Below, one piece after another: positions 51,721 through 59,324 of a DNA stretch of 64,000 nucleotides (its first letter is position 1; the number at the start of each line of letters is the position of its first letter). The translations under genes and the position numbers were made by a program. The stretch covers positions 372,001 through 436,000 of the forward strand of contig WLWT01000003.1 of assembly GCA_012103455.1 (NCBI GenBank), in the 5' to 3' direction. A model generated the notes under the pieces. The model made no database searches. It worked only from the letters and a program-made list of their open reading frames with translations, and had not been told where the DNA came from. The stretch comes from Gammaproteobacteria bacterium. GTDB taxonomy: Bacteria; Pseudomonadota; Gammaproteobacteria; HK1.

Positions 51721-52350
51721 ATGGCCGGCGTTTTTATTTATTGGGACAACTCGAACATCTTCCACGAAGCGCAACGCTTGGCCGAGGAGCACTCGGAGGG
51801 TCCTAATGCGCGGTATCGCATCCGGGTGCACTTTGACAATATGCTCCGACTGGCGCACGCGGACCGGCCGATCGAGCGGGCCTTAGCAATGGGCTCGATT
51901 CCACCGGAGATGCGGCAACTCTGGAACCGGATGGAAAACAACGGAATTGAAGTCGGATTATTCGATCGCGGTGGCCGGGAACGGGACGAGCAGGAAATGC
52001 CCGACCGCCTCCTGCAATTGCAGATGCTTGAAGACGCCTTGGACTACAACGGAGATCCTGGCATTGTCGTACTGCTTACAGGTGATGGGGCCGGTTATCG
52101 GGAAGGGGCGGGTTTCCATAGCACACTGGAACGCATGCACCGGCGTGGCTGGCGTGTAGAGATCCTGTCTTGGGCGCACTCTTGCAACCAACGCATGCGC
52201 CACTGGGCTGAGGACAACGGCGTGTTCGTGCCTCTGGACGACTTCTATGATGCCATCACCTTTCTGGAACCTTCGAGACCTGGCTTCGAACTTGCCCAAG
52301 CCCGCGATGCGGCTTCCCTCGATTTGTCCCGCCGCCCGATGACATCGTGA
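51721..52350 (+). CDS. NYN domain (PIN-like nuclease) protein
   Basis: 209 residues. It starts AGVFIYWDNSNIFHEAQRLA, with the first acidic residue, and has GNGIEVGLFDRGG-like GIEVGLFDRGGRE, LLQLQMLEDALDYNGD and VVLLTGDGAGYREGAGF (second acidic cluster), then GWRVEILSWAHSCNQRM. This is an NYN/LabA-like PIN-fold RNase. A GGAGG site lies 5 bp before ATG 51721. It is flanked by IS91-type end scraps and by the two TauD copies, so it is probably a cargo gene. The target is unknown. Confidence 0.75.
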   Translation: MAGVFIYWDNSNIFHEAQRLAEEHSEGPNARYRIRVHFDNMLRLAHADRPIERALAMGSIPPEMRQLWNRMENNGIEVGLFDRGGRERDEQEMPDRLLQLQMLEDALDYNGDPGIVVLLTGDGAGYREGAGFHSTLERMHRRGWRVEILSWAHSCNQRMRHWAEDNGVFVPLDDFYDAITFLEPSRPGFELAQARDAASLDLSRRPMTS

Positions 52351-52378
52351 GAGTATAGGAAGCTAATAAACGAAGTAT

Positions 52379-52969
52379 GCAGGGTTGTTGCCGGCTATTG
52401 AGGTGCCGCCAGTAGGTGGGGAAACGGAGTTGGCCGATAGGCGGGCGGGTTACGACTGCTTGGATGAGGCAACCCGGGCCGAGATTGCGGATCTGTTCGC
52501 CTATCACTCCCTGTATGCGTCTCAAAGGGCACCTGCTAACAATAGTCATTGTTTCGTGAGTGCAAGGAAGCACCGCGCGCAGAACCGCAGTGTATAGGTG
52601 ATACCTGAGGATTCGAGCACGGAGCTGACGCCGCAATCGCGGAAAAAGTGCATTGTTAGAGGTGCCCTTTGTATTGGCCGTCACGCTTACCGTATTCCTG
52701 GTATGGAGGACGCGAGAGCGCAGGCGTTGTTGGACGGCTTGTTGGAACGTACCTGTCAAGGGGCGCGGGTGTATACCCATCACTGGACCGTGGGGGATCT
52801 GCTGGTCTGGGACAACCGTTGCGTTTTACACCGCGCGCGGCCGTACGATTTCAATGAGGTGCGGGGGTTACAAGGGACCCGCATTGCTGGCGATCCGGCT
52901 ACGGAACTCGCCGCCACCGGCCGGGATGAACGTGCCAGTGGATTTGCCCCGTCCTGTTCCAACAGATAG
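52379..52969 (+). pseudogene. TauD dioxygenase copy 2, truncated and MITE-split
   Basis: Resumes similarity to copy 1 at its codon about 115 (AGLL-x-AI-x-VPPVGGETELA), so the N-terminal third with the HxD ligands is missing. MITE copy 10 interrupts it at 52527; about 90 bp of the gene found in copy 1 are absent at this point. After the MITE it continues CIGRHAYRIPGMEDARAQAL to the stop at 52969. A chimeric frame starting in the MITE (52598) reads into this half, but no active site is possible. Confidence 0.9.
52527..52667 (-). mobile_element. MITE-like element, copy 10
   Basis: Ends GGGCACCTGCTAACAAT and ATTGTTAGAGGTGCCC within the TauD pseudogene. No target duplication; the site coincides with a deletion. 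Confidence 0.9.
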
Positions 52970-53000
52970 CGGTATCTCAGATATTGACTGTCCACCATCG

Positions 53001-53036
53001 CCCTATACGTCCAGGGCCCTGGACGTATAGGGTTTT
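53001..53036 (+). terminator. 32-bp perfect palindrome plus T-run after TauD copy 2
   Basis: CCCTATACGTCCAGGG followed directly by its reverse complement, then TTTT. It is the better preserved version of the terminator at 51423. Confidence 0.7.
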
Positions 53037-53085
53037 GTCGCACTAAAGTCTAAGTCGTCTCTCAGGCAATGGTGCGGAGCAGCTA

Positions 53086-53355
53086 ATGGCTGGCGGTTGG
53101 GCGCGAGATGGCGCAGTTCAAGACCAGATTGAGGCCACCGTGCAAGATGCGGTCAAGCGGGCGCGGCAACAACTTCCACGAGGGGAGGGTGCCGAACATT
53201 GCGGCGAATGCGGTAGGGAGATCCCCCAGGCACGGCGCCAGGCCGTGCCTGGGGTGCGTTTTTGCATAGAATGTCAGCAGGCCGCAGACGAGGAGCGAAG
53301 CCGCAGCTTTGCGGGTTACAACCGCCGCGGCAGCAAGGACAGTCAGTTGCGCTAG
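53086..53355 (+). CDS. TraR/DksA-type zinc finger protein (YbiI-like)
   Basis: 89 residues, starting AGGWARDGAVQDQIEATVQD, then ARQQLPRGEGAEHCGECGRE and VPGVRFCIECQQAADEE. The four cysteines (CxxC...CxxC) form the TraR/DksA C4 zinc finger, and the size fits the short YbiI branch. Such proteins bind RNA polymerase secondary channel or are of unknown role. It is intact; no partner is evident. Confidence 0.85.
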   Translation: MAGGWARDGAVQDQIEATVQDAVKRARQQLPRGEGAEHCGECGREIPQARRQAVPGVRFCIECQQAADEERSRSFAGYNRRGSKDSQLR

Positions 53356-53387
53356 CTTAGGTTTTCGGCATTTTTCTGAACGCGCAG

Positions 53388-53634
53388 TTTTAGAGGTGCT
53401 CTTTATTCGTATCCAGCCATCGTGCCACTTTGATACCGCGCCCTGTTTACCGAGAAAGCGGTGCTGATCAGCATCACGCTGGCGCCCCTGTATGTTTTCT
53501 CCACTTGGCTTGGCGCGCGGTAGTTCTCGGCAAGTGGCCGGGAGCACTACCACCATGCGGCACTCTTGGTGCTCGTTGTGACCGGATTGGTGGCGTTAGC
53601 GGTAGCAGTTCGGGATTATCTGACGGCGTCTTGA
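53388..53634 (+). pseudogene. TauE/SafE-like permease C-terminal fragment
   Basis: From about 53448 the frame reads EKAVLISITLAPLYVFSTWLGAR, a TAG, then FSASGREHYHHAALLVLVV and TGLVALAVAVRDYLTAS to a TGA at 53632-53634. Two hydrophobic segments with WLGAR in between resemble the end of TauE/SafE sulfite/organosulfonate exporters. A MITE-like end (GTTTTAGAGGTGCTC) at 53388-53402 marks the left edge. Confidence 0.5.
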
Positions 53635-53651
53635 TGCCGCCCGCACAGTGG

Positions 53652-54659
53652 TTATGCCACCGCTCGCCGTGGCTGCGGGCGTGCGCGGGGCAGACCGGCC
53701 GCCTCGTCTAGGCCCAGCATGAGGCTCATGCATTGGATGGCGGTGCCCGATGCGCCTTTGCCAAGATTGTCCAGGATCCCTACCAGCAAAAGATGTCCGG
53801 CGGGATTAGCAACCACCTGGAGCCGGATCAGGTTGGTGCCGTTCAGCGCGGTTGGATCAAAGGACCATTCGTCACGTGGCGGTTCGTGTGCCGTACCTGC
53901 ATCCGGTCCGTCGTACGGCATGAGTTCAACGAACGTTTCGTTCGCATACCGGGTGGCAAGCGCTTCGTAAACGGCTTTTGCCGTGGTGCCCTCTGCCAAT
54001 AAGCCCCCGTGCAGCGGGATCTGCACGCGCATACCGCAGGCAAACGGGCCTACCGCCGGGATGAATTGCGGTGCCTGCACGAGTCCACTGTAACGGTGCA
54101 TCTCGGGGACGTGTTTGTGCACTTTATCAAGTGCATAAGGGGCTTCGTAAGGATGGGCCTCCAAGCCCGCCGGCGCCGACTCCCAGTGCTCGATGAGCCC
54201 ACGCCCACCGCCCGAGTAGCCGGACAGGGCGTGTATCGATACAGGGGTGCCGGCGGGTAGCAATCCTGCATCCACCAATGGCCGGATCAGTAACAGGAAG
54301 GCGCACGGATAACATCCCGTATTGCTGATCCGCTTGGCCGTGCGAATAGCGCTGCGTTGCGCGGGTGACAACTCGGGTAATCCGAAGGTCCAACCGTCCG
54401 CTACCCGGTGCACGGAGCTGGCATCAATGATCCGGTTGCCATCTTCCAGCGCCCATCTACCCGCTTCCTTCGCTGCCGCATCCGGCAGACATAGAACGGT
54501 GACGTCTGCCTTGCTCATGGCCTGACGCCGCGCCGGCGCCGACTTGCGATCTGTATCGTTCAGCGTGAGCAGGTTCAGATCGCGCCGCTCGGCTAACCAT
54601 TGCCGAATGCGAAGACCGGTGGTGCCAGCGTGCCCGTCGATGAAAACGAGTGAAGTCAT
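53652..54659 (-). CDS. argC: N-acetyl-gamma-glutamyl-phosphate reductase
   Basis: 335 residues from ATG 54659 (an upstream extension has no support). It reads SLVFIDGHAGTTGLRIRQWL (Rossmann start), a DASSVHRV stretch, and the active-site RISNTGCYPCAFLLLIRPL with catalytic Cys near residue 115. GYSGGGRGLIEHWE, HVPEMHRYSG and HGGLLAEGTT are further ArgC landmarks. The enzyme reduces N-acetylglutamyl phosphate in arginine synthesis. Its length and the GHAGTTG loop fit the short, type 2 ArgC. No other arg gene is adjacent. Confidence 0.9.
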   Translation of the reverse strand: MTSLVFIDGHAGTTGLRIRQWLAERRDLNLLTLNDTDRKSAPARRQAMSKADVTVLCLPDAAAKEAGRWALEDGNRIIDASSVHRVADGWTFGLPELSPAQRSAIRTAKRISNTGCYPCAFLLLIRPLVDAGLLPAGTPVSIHALSGYSGGGRGLIEHWESAPAGLEAHPYEAPYALDKVHKHVPEMHRYSGLVQAPQFIPAVGPFACGMRVQIPLHGGLLAEGTTAKAVYEALATRYANETFVELMPYDGPDAGTAHEPPRDEWSFDPTALNGTNLIRLQVVANPAGHLLLVGILDNLGKGASGTAIQCMSLMLGLDEAAGLPRARPQPRRAVA

Positions 54660-54997
54660 GAGGCAGGATTTTAATGAGATGGCCGTTTTTGTGCCATTGC
54701 GATGTTGCTGTACAGAGTAAGCGTGGACGCTAGATGTTATCAGATTCACGGTGATGCGCGGCGCGGGCGTGTGGTCTGCGTACAAGTTCCCCACAAGCCT
54801 GACTGCTAAGATGCGTCAGTGGGTGTTGCCACTTGACTTGGCTATTCACTTGGCTCGGCTATTGTTGAAGGACTGCTCGCGACAGCCGGTTTGACGGTGC
54901 TGGCGTCTATGCTGGCCAAATTAAACGAACACCGTTCTAGTTGGAGTCTGGCCATGTTGCCATTAACCGCTAAACCTCCGCGGGAGTGCAGATATCG

Positions 54998-55219
54998 ATG
55001 ACGCCTCGGGTCGAACTCATTTTGACTATTGCCGTCTGTGCCCTGGGTTTGGGGTACTTCACCTGGAAGGCATGGATCGCTACGGATAAGGAGCAGCTGA
55101 CTTACACCGCGCTCGTCATTGTGGGTGCAGTGTTTGCGCACCGTGCTGTCAAGGATGTATTGGACAGGCTACGCGGCCGAGAAGGTGATGAAAACGTGGC
55201 GGAAGACAAGGATGCCTAG
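54998..55219 (+). CDS. Small membrane protein, unknown
   Basis: 73 residues from ATG 54998 after CGGGAG. Two hydrophobic segments (VELILTIAVCALGLGYFTW and LTYTALVIVGAVFAHRAV) and a charged C-terminus (RLRGREGDENVAEDKDA). I do not recognise the family. It lies between argC and psuG, convergent with psuG. Confidence 0.5.
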   Translation: MTPRVELILTIAVCALGLGYFTWKAWIATDKEQLTYTALVIVGAVFAHRAVKDVLDRLRGREGDENVAEDKDA

Positions 55220-55241
55220 CCGCCAGGATTTATCGGCCCAG

Positions 55242-56144
55242 TTATTGAATACTTCGTAGGGCACCCGCCAGTTGCGCCGCCAATGCCGCATTGGCACGGA
55301 TCAGCGCCATGTTCAATGCAAGCGTTTGGCCCGATGAGAGTATTCTCAATTGCTCCAATAAATAGGGCGTCAATTGGTGGCCAAAGATGCCGGCGCCATC
55401 AGCACGCGCCAGTGCCGTAGTCAACCACGCTTCCAGTTCCGCATGATCGATGGCGTATTCTTGAGGTGGCGGTTGTACCACCAGTAAGCCATTCTCAAGG
55501 CCCATCGCCCGGTGTTTGTGGATAACCCGCGCGAGGCTGGCGGTGTCTTCGAACCTGGCATCTACCGGCAATCCGGTATGCGCGGTGAAAAAGCCGGGGA
55601 ACTGCTCTGTTCTAAAACCTAATATAGGCACGCCGTTGGACTCTAGTACTTCCACCGTTTTAGCTAAATCGAGCATGTATTTTGCGCCCGCGCACACCAC
55701 GGCCATGGGTGTGCGCCCGAGTTCATTGAGATCAGCGGAGATATCGAACGTGTGTTCAGCGCCCCGGTGAACACCGCCGATGCCGCCCGTGGCAAAGATT
55801 GTTAAGCCGGCCCGGTGTGCGCACCACATGCTGGCAGCAACGGTTGTGGCGCCCGTTTTGCCTCGCGCCACGGTTGTCGCAAGATTGCGCCGGCTTACTT
55901 TCTCGGCGCCTTGTACGCGGGCCAACTGTTCTATCTCTCCATCCGAGAGACCTACCGTGATGGTGCCCTGCAAGACGGCGATGGTCGCCGGAATCGCCCC
56001 GTGTTCTCTTACCGCCGCTTGCGCACCCAATGCGCACTGCACATTCTGTGGCCACGGCAAGCCGTGGGTTATCAACGTGGATTCTAGGGCCACCACCGGT
56101 TGGCCTTGGGTTAAGGCATCGCGCACCTGCTCTTGAACTATCAC
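55242..56144 (-). CDS. psuG: Pseudouridine-5'-phosphate glycosidase
   Basis: 300 residues, typical PsuG length. It has VVALESTLITHGLPWPQN, VSRRNLATTVARGKTGATTV (split SRRNLATTVARGKTGATTV), MWCAHRAGLTIFATGGIGGVHRG, FDISADLNELGRTPMAVVCAGAK, FGHQLTPYLLEQL (GxxLTPYLL) and NMALIRANAALAAQLA. The active-site Lys lies in the ARGKTG region. The enzyme reversibly cleaves pseudouridine 5'-phosphate to uracil and ribose 5-phosphate, in nucleoside salvage. No psuK kinase is adjacent. Confidence 0.95.
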   Translation of the reverse strand: MIVQEQVRDALTQGQPVVALESTLITHGLPWPQNVQCALGAQAAVREHGAIPATIAVLQGTITVGLSDGEIEQLARVQGAEKVSRRNLATTVARGKTGATTVAASMWCAHRAGLTIFATGGIGGVHRGAEHTFDISADLNELGRTPMAVVCAGAKYMLDLAKTVEVLESNGVPILGFRTEQFPGFFTAHTGLPVDARFEDTASLARVIHKHRAMGLENGLLVVQPPPQEYAIDHAELEAWLTTALARADGAGIFGHQLTPYLLEQLRILSSGQTLALNMALIRANAALAAQLAGALRSIQ

Positions 56145-56286
56145 CTTTTAGCGCGCCGTTAACTAAAATCGATAAAAAATGGAGCGCGTGAGCCGTCGGA
56201 TTCGGCGATGGGCCAGCCCGTCCGCGCACGGCGAAATAAAAAGAATCGCCGGTACCTGTCTTTTGCGCCCATCGGTTGCATATTCA

Positions 56287-56925
56287 TCAATACATGGTCT
56301 TGCGCATATGCTCTGCATAGTTACGGTCATATTCAGCACCGTCGAAAGGGGTATCCGATAACGCCTGTTGGATAGCCCCGGCGGTGGGTACAGCGTTCCT
56401 GGGCACCTGCGCCTCGTGTTGCCAAAGTTTGGCCCGGGCCAGGGCTTTTTGGCACTGGAAATAGACCGTATCGACGTGCACCCGGATGACGCTTCGGGGC
56501 AGCTTTCCGTTCATCGGGAACCGCTCGATCAGCGCCGGTTCTACGGTGATATCGGCGCGGCCATTGATGCGCAAGGTTTCGCCTATGCCAGGAATGAGAA
56601 ACAACAATGATACCCGGGGGTCGCATACGATGTTGCGCAGCGTATCGATACGGTTGTTGCCGCGTCTATCAGGTATCAATACGGTTTTGGCATCGGCAAC
56701 GTGGACGAAGCCGGCGGGATCGCCCCGGGGTGAGCAGTCGGTACCGTCAGGGCCTACGCTGGCGATGACGACGAACGGGGAATGCTCGATGTAAGCACGG
56801 TAGTGATCGCAGAGGTAATCGAGCTCCTTGGTGAGGGCGCGGGGCAGCGCTTCGCCGTAGATAGCCTCCAGCGCTGCCAGATCGCTGACTCGGTGCTCAT
56901 CGTGAGTTGCTGAAACCAAAGCCAT
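56287..56925 (-). CDS. Pyridoxamine 5'-phosphate oxidase family protein
   Basis: 212 residues; ATG 56925 chosen for its AGGAG site. It has LTKELDYLCDHYRAYIEHSP, FVVIASVGPDGTDCSPRGD, AKTVLIPDRRGNNRIDTLRN and PRVSLLFLIPGIGETLRING, followed by IRVHVDTVYFQCQKALARA. This is the FMN-binding split-barrel family (MSMEG_1061-like), general stress or F420/FMN-linked oxidases with unknown substrate. It lies 84 bp after an SDR gene on the same strand. Confidence 0.8.
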   Translation of the reverse strand: MALVSATHDEHRVSDLAALEAIYGEALPRALTKELDYLCDHYRAYIEHSPFVVIASVGPDGTDCSPRGDPAGFVHVADAKTVLIPDRRGNNRIDTLRNIVCDPRVSLLFLIPGIGETLRINGRADITVEPALIERFPMNGKLPRSVIRVHVDTVYFQCQKALARAKLWQHEAQVPRNAVPTAGAIQQALSDTPFDGAEYDRNYAEHMRKTMY

Positions 56926-57008
56926 ACTCCTCGCGTTTTGCCGCCATGACGATAACAGATGGAGGCAGCGGCCTGCGGGCCCCCTATCACTCTGCGTGCC
57001 CCCCATCA

Positions 57009-57806
57009 CTATGTGGGCTTAGCCGTGACCCCTTTGGGACTGGCGGTGCGCCCGCCATCGACCACGTACTGCGCGCCTGTCACATTCGCGGAAAGATCGC
57101 AGGCCAAGAACAGCACCACGTTGGCCACCTCTTGCGGGGTACCGTAGCGGCCTAGCGGAATGGAGGCTTCGTAGTTGCGTCGCACGGCGCCCGGATCATC
57201 CGGGCTCACTTGCGCCGCGATGTCGTGCACCATGCGCGTATCGATAGGACCAGGGCACACGGCGTTCACCCGTATGCCCTCACCGGAGACTTCGCCAGCG
57301 GCGACTTTGGTCAAACCGATCACCGCGTGTTTCGAGGCCACGTAAGCCGGCATGCCGGGACTGCCGACCAAGCCTGCGACGGACGCGGTGTTGACCACGG
57401 TACCGCGCTTGCGTGCCAGCATGACCGGCAACACGTGGCGCATACCTAGAAATACGCCTTTAACGTTGACGGCGATGACCCGATCGAACACCTCCTCGTC
57501 GTACTCGGCGATGGGGGCAACATCCCCTGCAATGCCGGCGTTGTTGAAAAAGCAGTCGATGCGCCCAAACCGGTCCAAGGTTGCTTTGACGTAGGCTTGC
57601 ACGTCGGCTGCTTGGGTGACGTTGGCCGCGGTGTGAGAGGCAGTGCCGCCCGCCTGGGTGATGGCGTGGGCCGTGCTCTGCGCCGCGGCTTCGTCGAGGT
57701 CTACCACCATGACCGAGGCACCGCGCTCGGCAAAGGCCAACGCCGTGGTTTTACCGATGCCGTTACCCCCGCCAGTGACCAAAGCGATACGATCAGTGAA
57801 GTCCAT
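57009..57806 (-). CDS. SDR family oxidoreductase (classical)
   Basis: 265 residues. It shows ALVTGGGNGIGKTTALAFAE (TGxxxGIG), NNAGIAGD, catalytic TASVAGLVGSPGMPAYVASK (Ser, then YxxxK), NAVCPGPIDT and the C-terminal EVANVVLFLACDLSANVTGA with VVDGG. A classical NAD(P)-dependent dehydrogenase, probably of a hydroxyacid, alcohol or 3-oxoacyl substrate. Divergent from the MaoC-like gene; the spacer contains a 15-bp tandem duplication near its start. Confidence 0.9.
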   Translation of the reverse strand: MDFTDRIALVTGGGNGIGKTTALAFAERGASVMVVDLDEAAAQSTAHAITQAGGTASHTAANVTQAADVQAYVKATLDRFGRIDCFFNNAGIAGDVAPIAEYDEEVFDRVIAVNVKGVFLGMRHVLPVMLARKRGTVVNTASVAGLVGSPGMPAYVASKHAVIGLTKVAAGEVSGEGIRVNAVCPGPIDTRMVHDIAAQVSPDDPGAVRRNYEASIPLGRYGTPQEVANVVLFLACDLSANVTGAQYVVDGGRTASPKGVTAKPT

Positions 57807-57823
57807 GGTGACGCTCCCCCCTT

Positions 57824-57853
57824 TGATATAGGTGCGTGTGATATAGGTGCGTG
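57824..57853. repeat. 15-bp tandem duplication in promoter region
   Basis: TGATATAGGTGCGTG occurs twice in succession, 18 bp upstream of the SDR start. A near copy (ATATAGGTGCGTG) is at 6764. Confidence 0.9.
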
Positions 57854-57909
57854 CTATCTATGCGTGGCGCCAATGCTAGCATTTGAGGTGAATTCAACAG
57901 AGCCGGAGT

Positions 57910-58330
57910 ATGGCGGTGCACCGATTATCCGAACCTTTTCTGCTGGCCAACGCCCATACTTTCGTGGGCCTGGAAGTGGCGTTAACGGATTGGGTATTCA
58001 TCGATCAGATCCAGGCCAACGTGTTCGGCGAAGTCACCCGCTGGACACCCTGGATGCACAGCGATCCGCAGCGCTGCGCGAAAGAGAGTCCCTACGGCGG
58101 CACCTTGCTACACGGCTTCATGATGGTGTCACTGCTGACCCACTTCCTGGACATGGCGAGACTGCGCCCGGCGGATGCCAGCCGCTCCTTGAACTACGGC
58201 ATGGACAAAGTGCGGGTGTTGCAGCCGGTGGTTATCGGCGACGGCGTGCGCTTGCGCGATCGCATCACGTTGCTCGACGTGAGCGACAAGGGTGGCGGTG
58301 TTGCCGCCCTAGACCATCACCGAACCCTGG
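57910..58330 (+). pseudogene. MaoC-like dehydratase, 3' truncated
   Basis: Starts MAVHRLSEPFLLANAHTFVG and reads WVFIDQIQANVFGEVTRW, CAKESPYGGTLLHGFMMVSL (hot-dog fold with the Gly-x-x-x-His active site), LNYGMDKVRVLQPVVIGDGV. The last about 25 expected residues are replaced after LLDVSDKGGG, where the frame enters an unrelated gene end. The active-site half is complete, so residual activity cannot be excluded, but the gene is truncated by a recombination junction near 58300-58330. Confidence 0.7.
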
Positions 58331-58538
58331 GCGCGAGTACGGGATTATGAGGATTTCACGCCAGATAACGATCCCTACGGCGAGCACGACTTCGGGGCCT
58401 TCGAGGCCGGAGACCTGGGCAAGTTGTTCTGGAAGATAGATTGCTATGACACTGAGCTTAGCTACGGTAGCGAAGACCCGGCCGATCCGGAGAAGACGAC
58501 CCGTGTGCTCACGCTGACGCTGGCCCACGAGTACTAGG
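58331..58538 (+). pseudogene. DUF3768 protein C-terminal fragment
   Basis: The plus strand reads RVRDYEDFTPDNDPYGEHDF, GAFEAGDLGKLFWKIDCYD and LSYGSEDPADPEKTTRVLTL to a TAG at 58536-58538. This is the conserved end of DUF3768, a family common on plasmids and genomic islands. The 5' half is missing. Confidence 0.7.
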
Positions 58539-58555
58539 GGCGGGAACGAATGCCA

Positions 58556-58590
58556 TTGACATGAATGCACCTCATGATGTGTAGTGTATC
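58556..58590 (+). promoter_or_regulatory. Probable promoter/operator of RelE-XRE module
   Basis: A TTGACA -35-like hexamer at 58556 lies 47 bp before the toxin ATG. CATGA-ATGCACC-TCATG directly after it is an inverted repeat that could be the antitoxin's operator. A clear -10 box was not found at ideal spacing. Confidence 0.4.
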
Positions 58591-58602
58591 TTGTGAGGTA
58601 CG

Positions 58603-58965
58603 ATGCCAGAGACACCAAAACGCATTGAACTCCGATTCTTCCGAACGCTATCGGGGAATGAGCCGGTTCGGGAGTGGTTGCTTGAGCTGCCCGACGATGA
58701 CCGGCGCCGGATAGGGATCGATTTGGCAACGGTGGAGTTTGGCTGGCCTATCGGTATGCCGCTTTGCCGGGCGATCTCCTCACGGCGAGGCCTCTGGGAA
58801 GTGCGTACAGATCTTTCGGGCAGGCGGATCGCGCGGGTGCTGTTCTGCGTGTCCGACGACCGGCTACATGCGCTTCATGGCTTCATCAAGAAGACCCAGA
58901 AGACGCCCGAGCGAGACCTCGACCTCGCTGAAAAACGCATGAAGGAGTTACAACGCTATGAGTAG
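58603..58965 (+). CDS. RelE/HigB-like toxin
   Basis: 120 residues. It has RFFRTLSGNEPVREWLLELP, DDRRRIGIDLATVEFGWPIG, GLWEVRTDLSGRRIARVLFC and HALHGFIKKTQKTPERDLDLA, the Gp49/RelE-type toxin order with the conserved LWEVR strand and FxKKTxKTP. It would act as a translation-dependent RNase restrained by the downstream XRE protein. The ATG follows GAGGTACG. It overlaps the antitoxin by 8 nt and seems intact. Confidence 0.85.
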   Translation: MPETPKRIELRFFRTLSGNEPVREWLLELPDDDRRRIGIDLATVEFGWPIGMPLCRAISSRRGLWEVRTDLSGRRIARVLFCVSDDRLHALHGFIKKTQKTPERDLDLAEKRMKELQRYE

Positions 58966-59251
58966 CAAAACAAACAACCCGCATATTGGCTCCTCCCTGG
59001 AAGAGTTGCTGCGCGAGCAGGGCGCCTTCGAGGAGACCCAGGCGCATGCCATCAAGGCCGTGTTGGCTTGGCAGCTTCGCCAGGCGATGGACGAAGGCCA
59101 AGTCACGAAATCGGAGATGGCGCGGCGCATGGGCACCAGTCGTGCGCATCTGGACCGTCTTTTGGACCCGGAGAACAACCGCGTTCAGCTCGATACGATG
59201 CTCAAGGCAGCCCATGCAGTAGGGCGCGAACTGAAGTTGGAGCTGGTGTAA
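58958..59251 (+). CDS. XRE-family antitoxin of RelE module
   Basis: 97 residues. It has SSLEELLREQGAFEETQAHA, then an XRE helix-turn-helix TKSEMARRMGTSRAHLDRLL and VQLDTMLKAAHAVGRELKLEL. Toxin-first order and 8-nt overlap fit HigBA/RelE-XRE modules. It appears intact and should bind the toxin and repress its own promoter. This and the module at 4604-5188 are the only apparently intact toxin-antitoxin pairs in the window. Confidence 0.85.
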   Translation: MSSKTNNPHIGSSLEELLREQGAFEETQAHAIKAVLAWQLRQAMDEGQVTKSEMARRMGTSRAHLDRLLDPENNRVQLDTMLKAAHAVGRELKLELV

Positions 59252-59324
59252 GTGAATCTTGAAGCATGGAGGGCATGAATTGAAGGAGCTGCTGGACAAG
59301 CTTTCGTCATACAACCTCTTTAAC

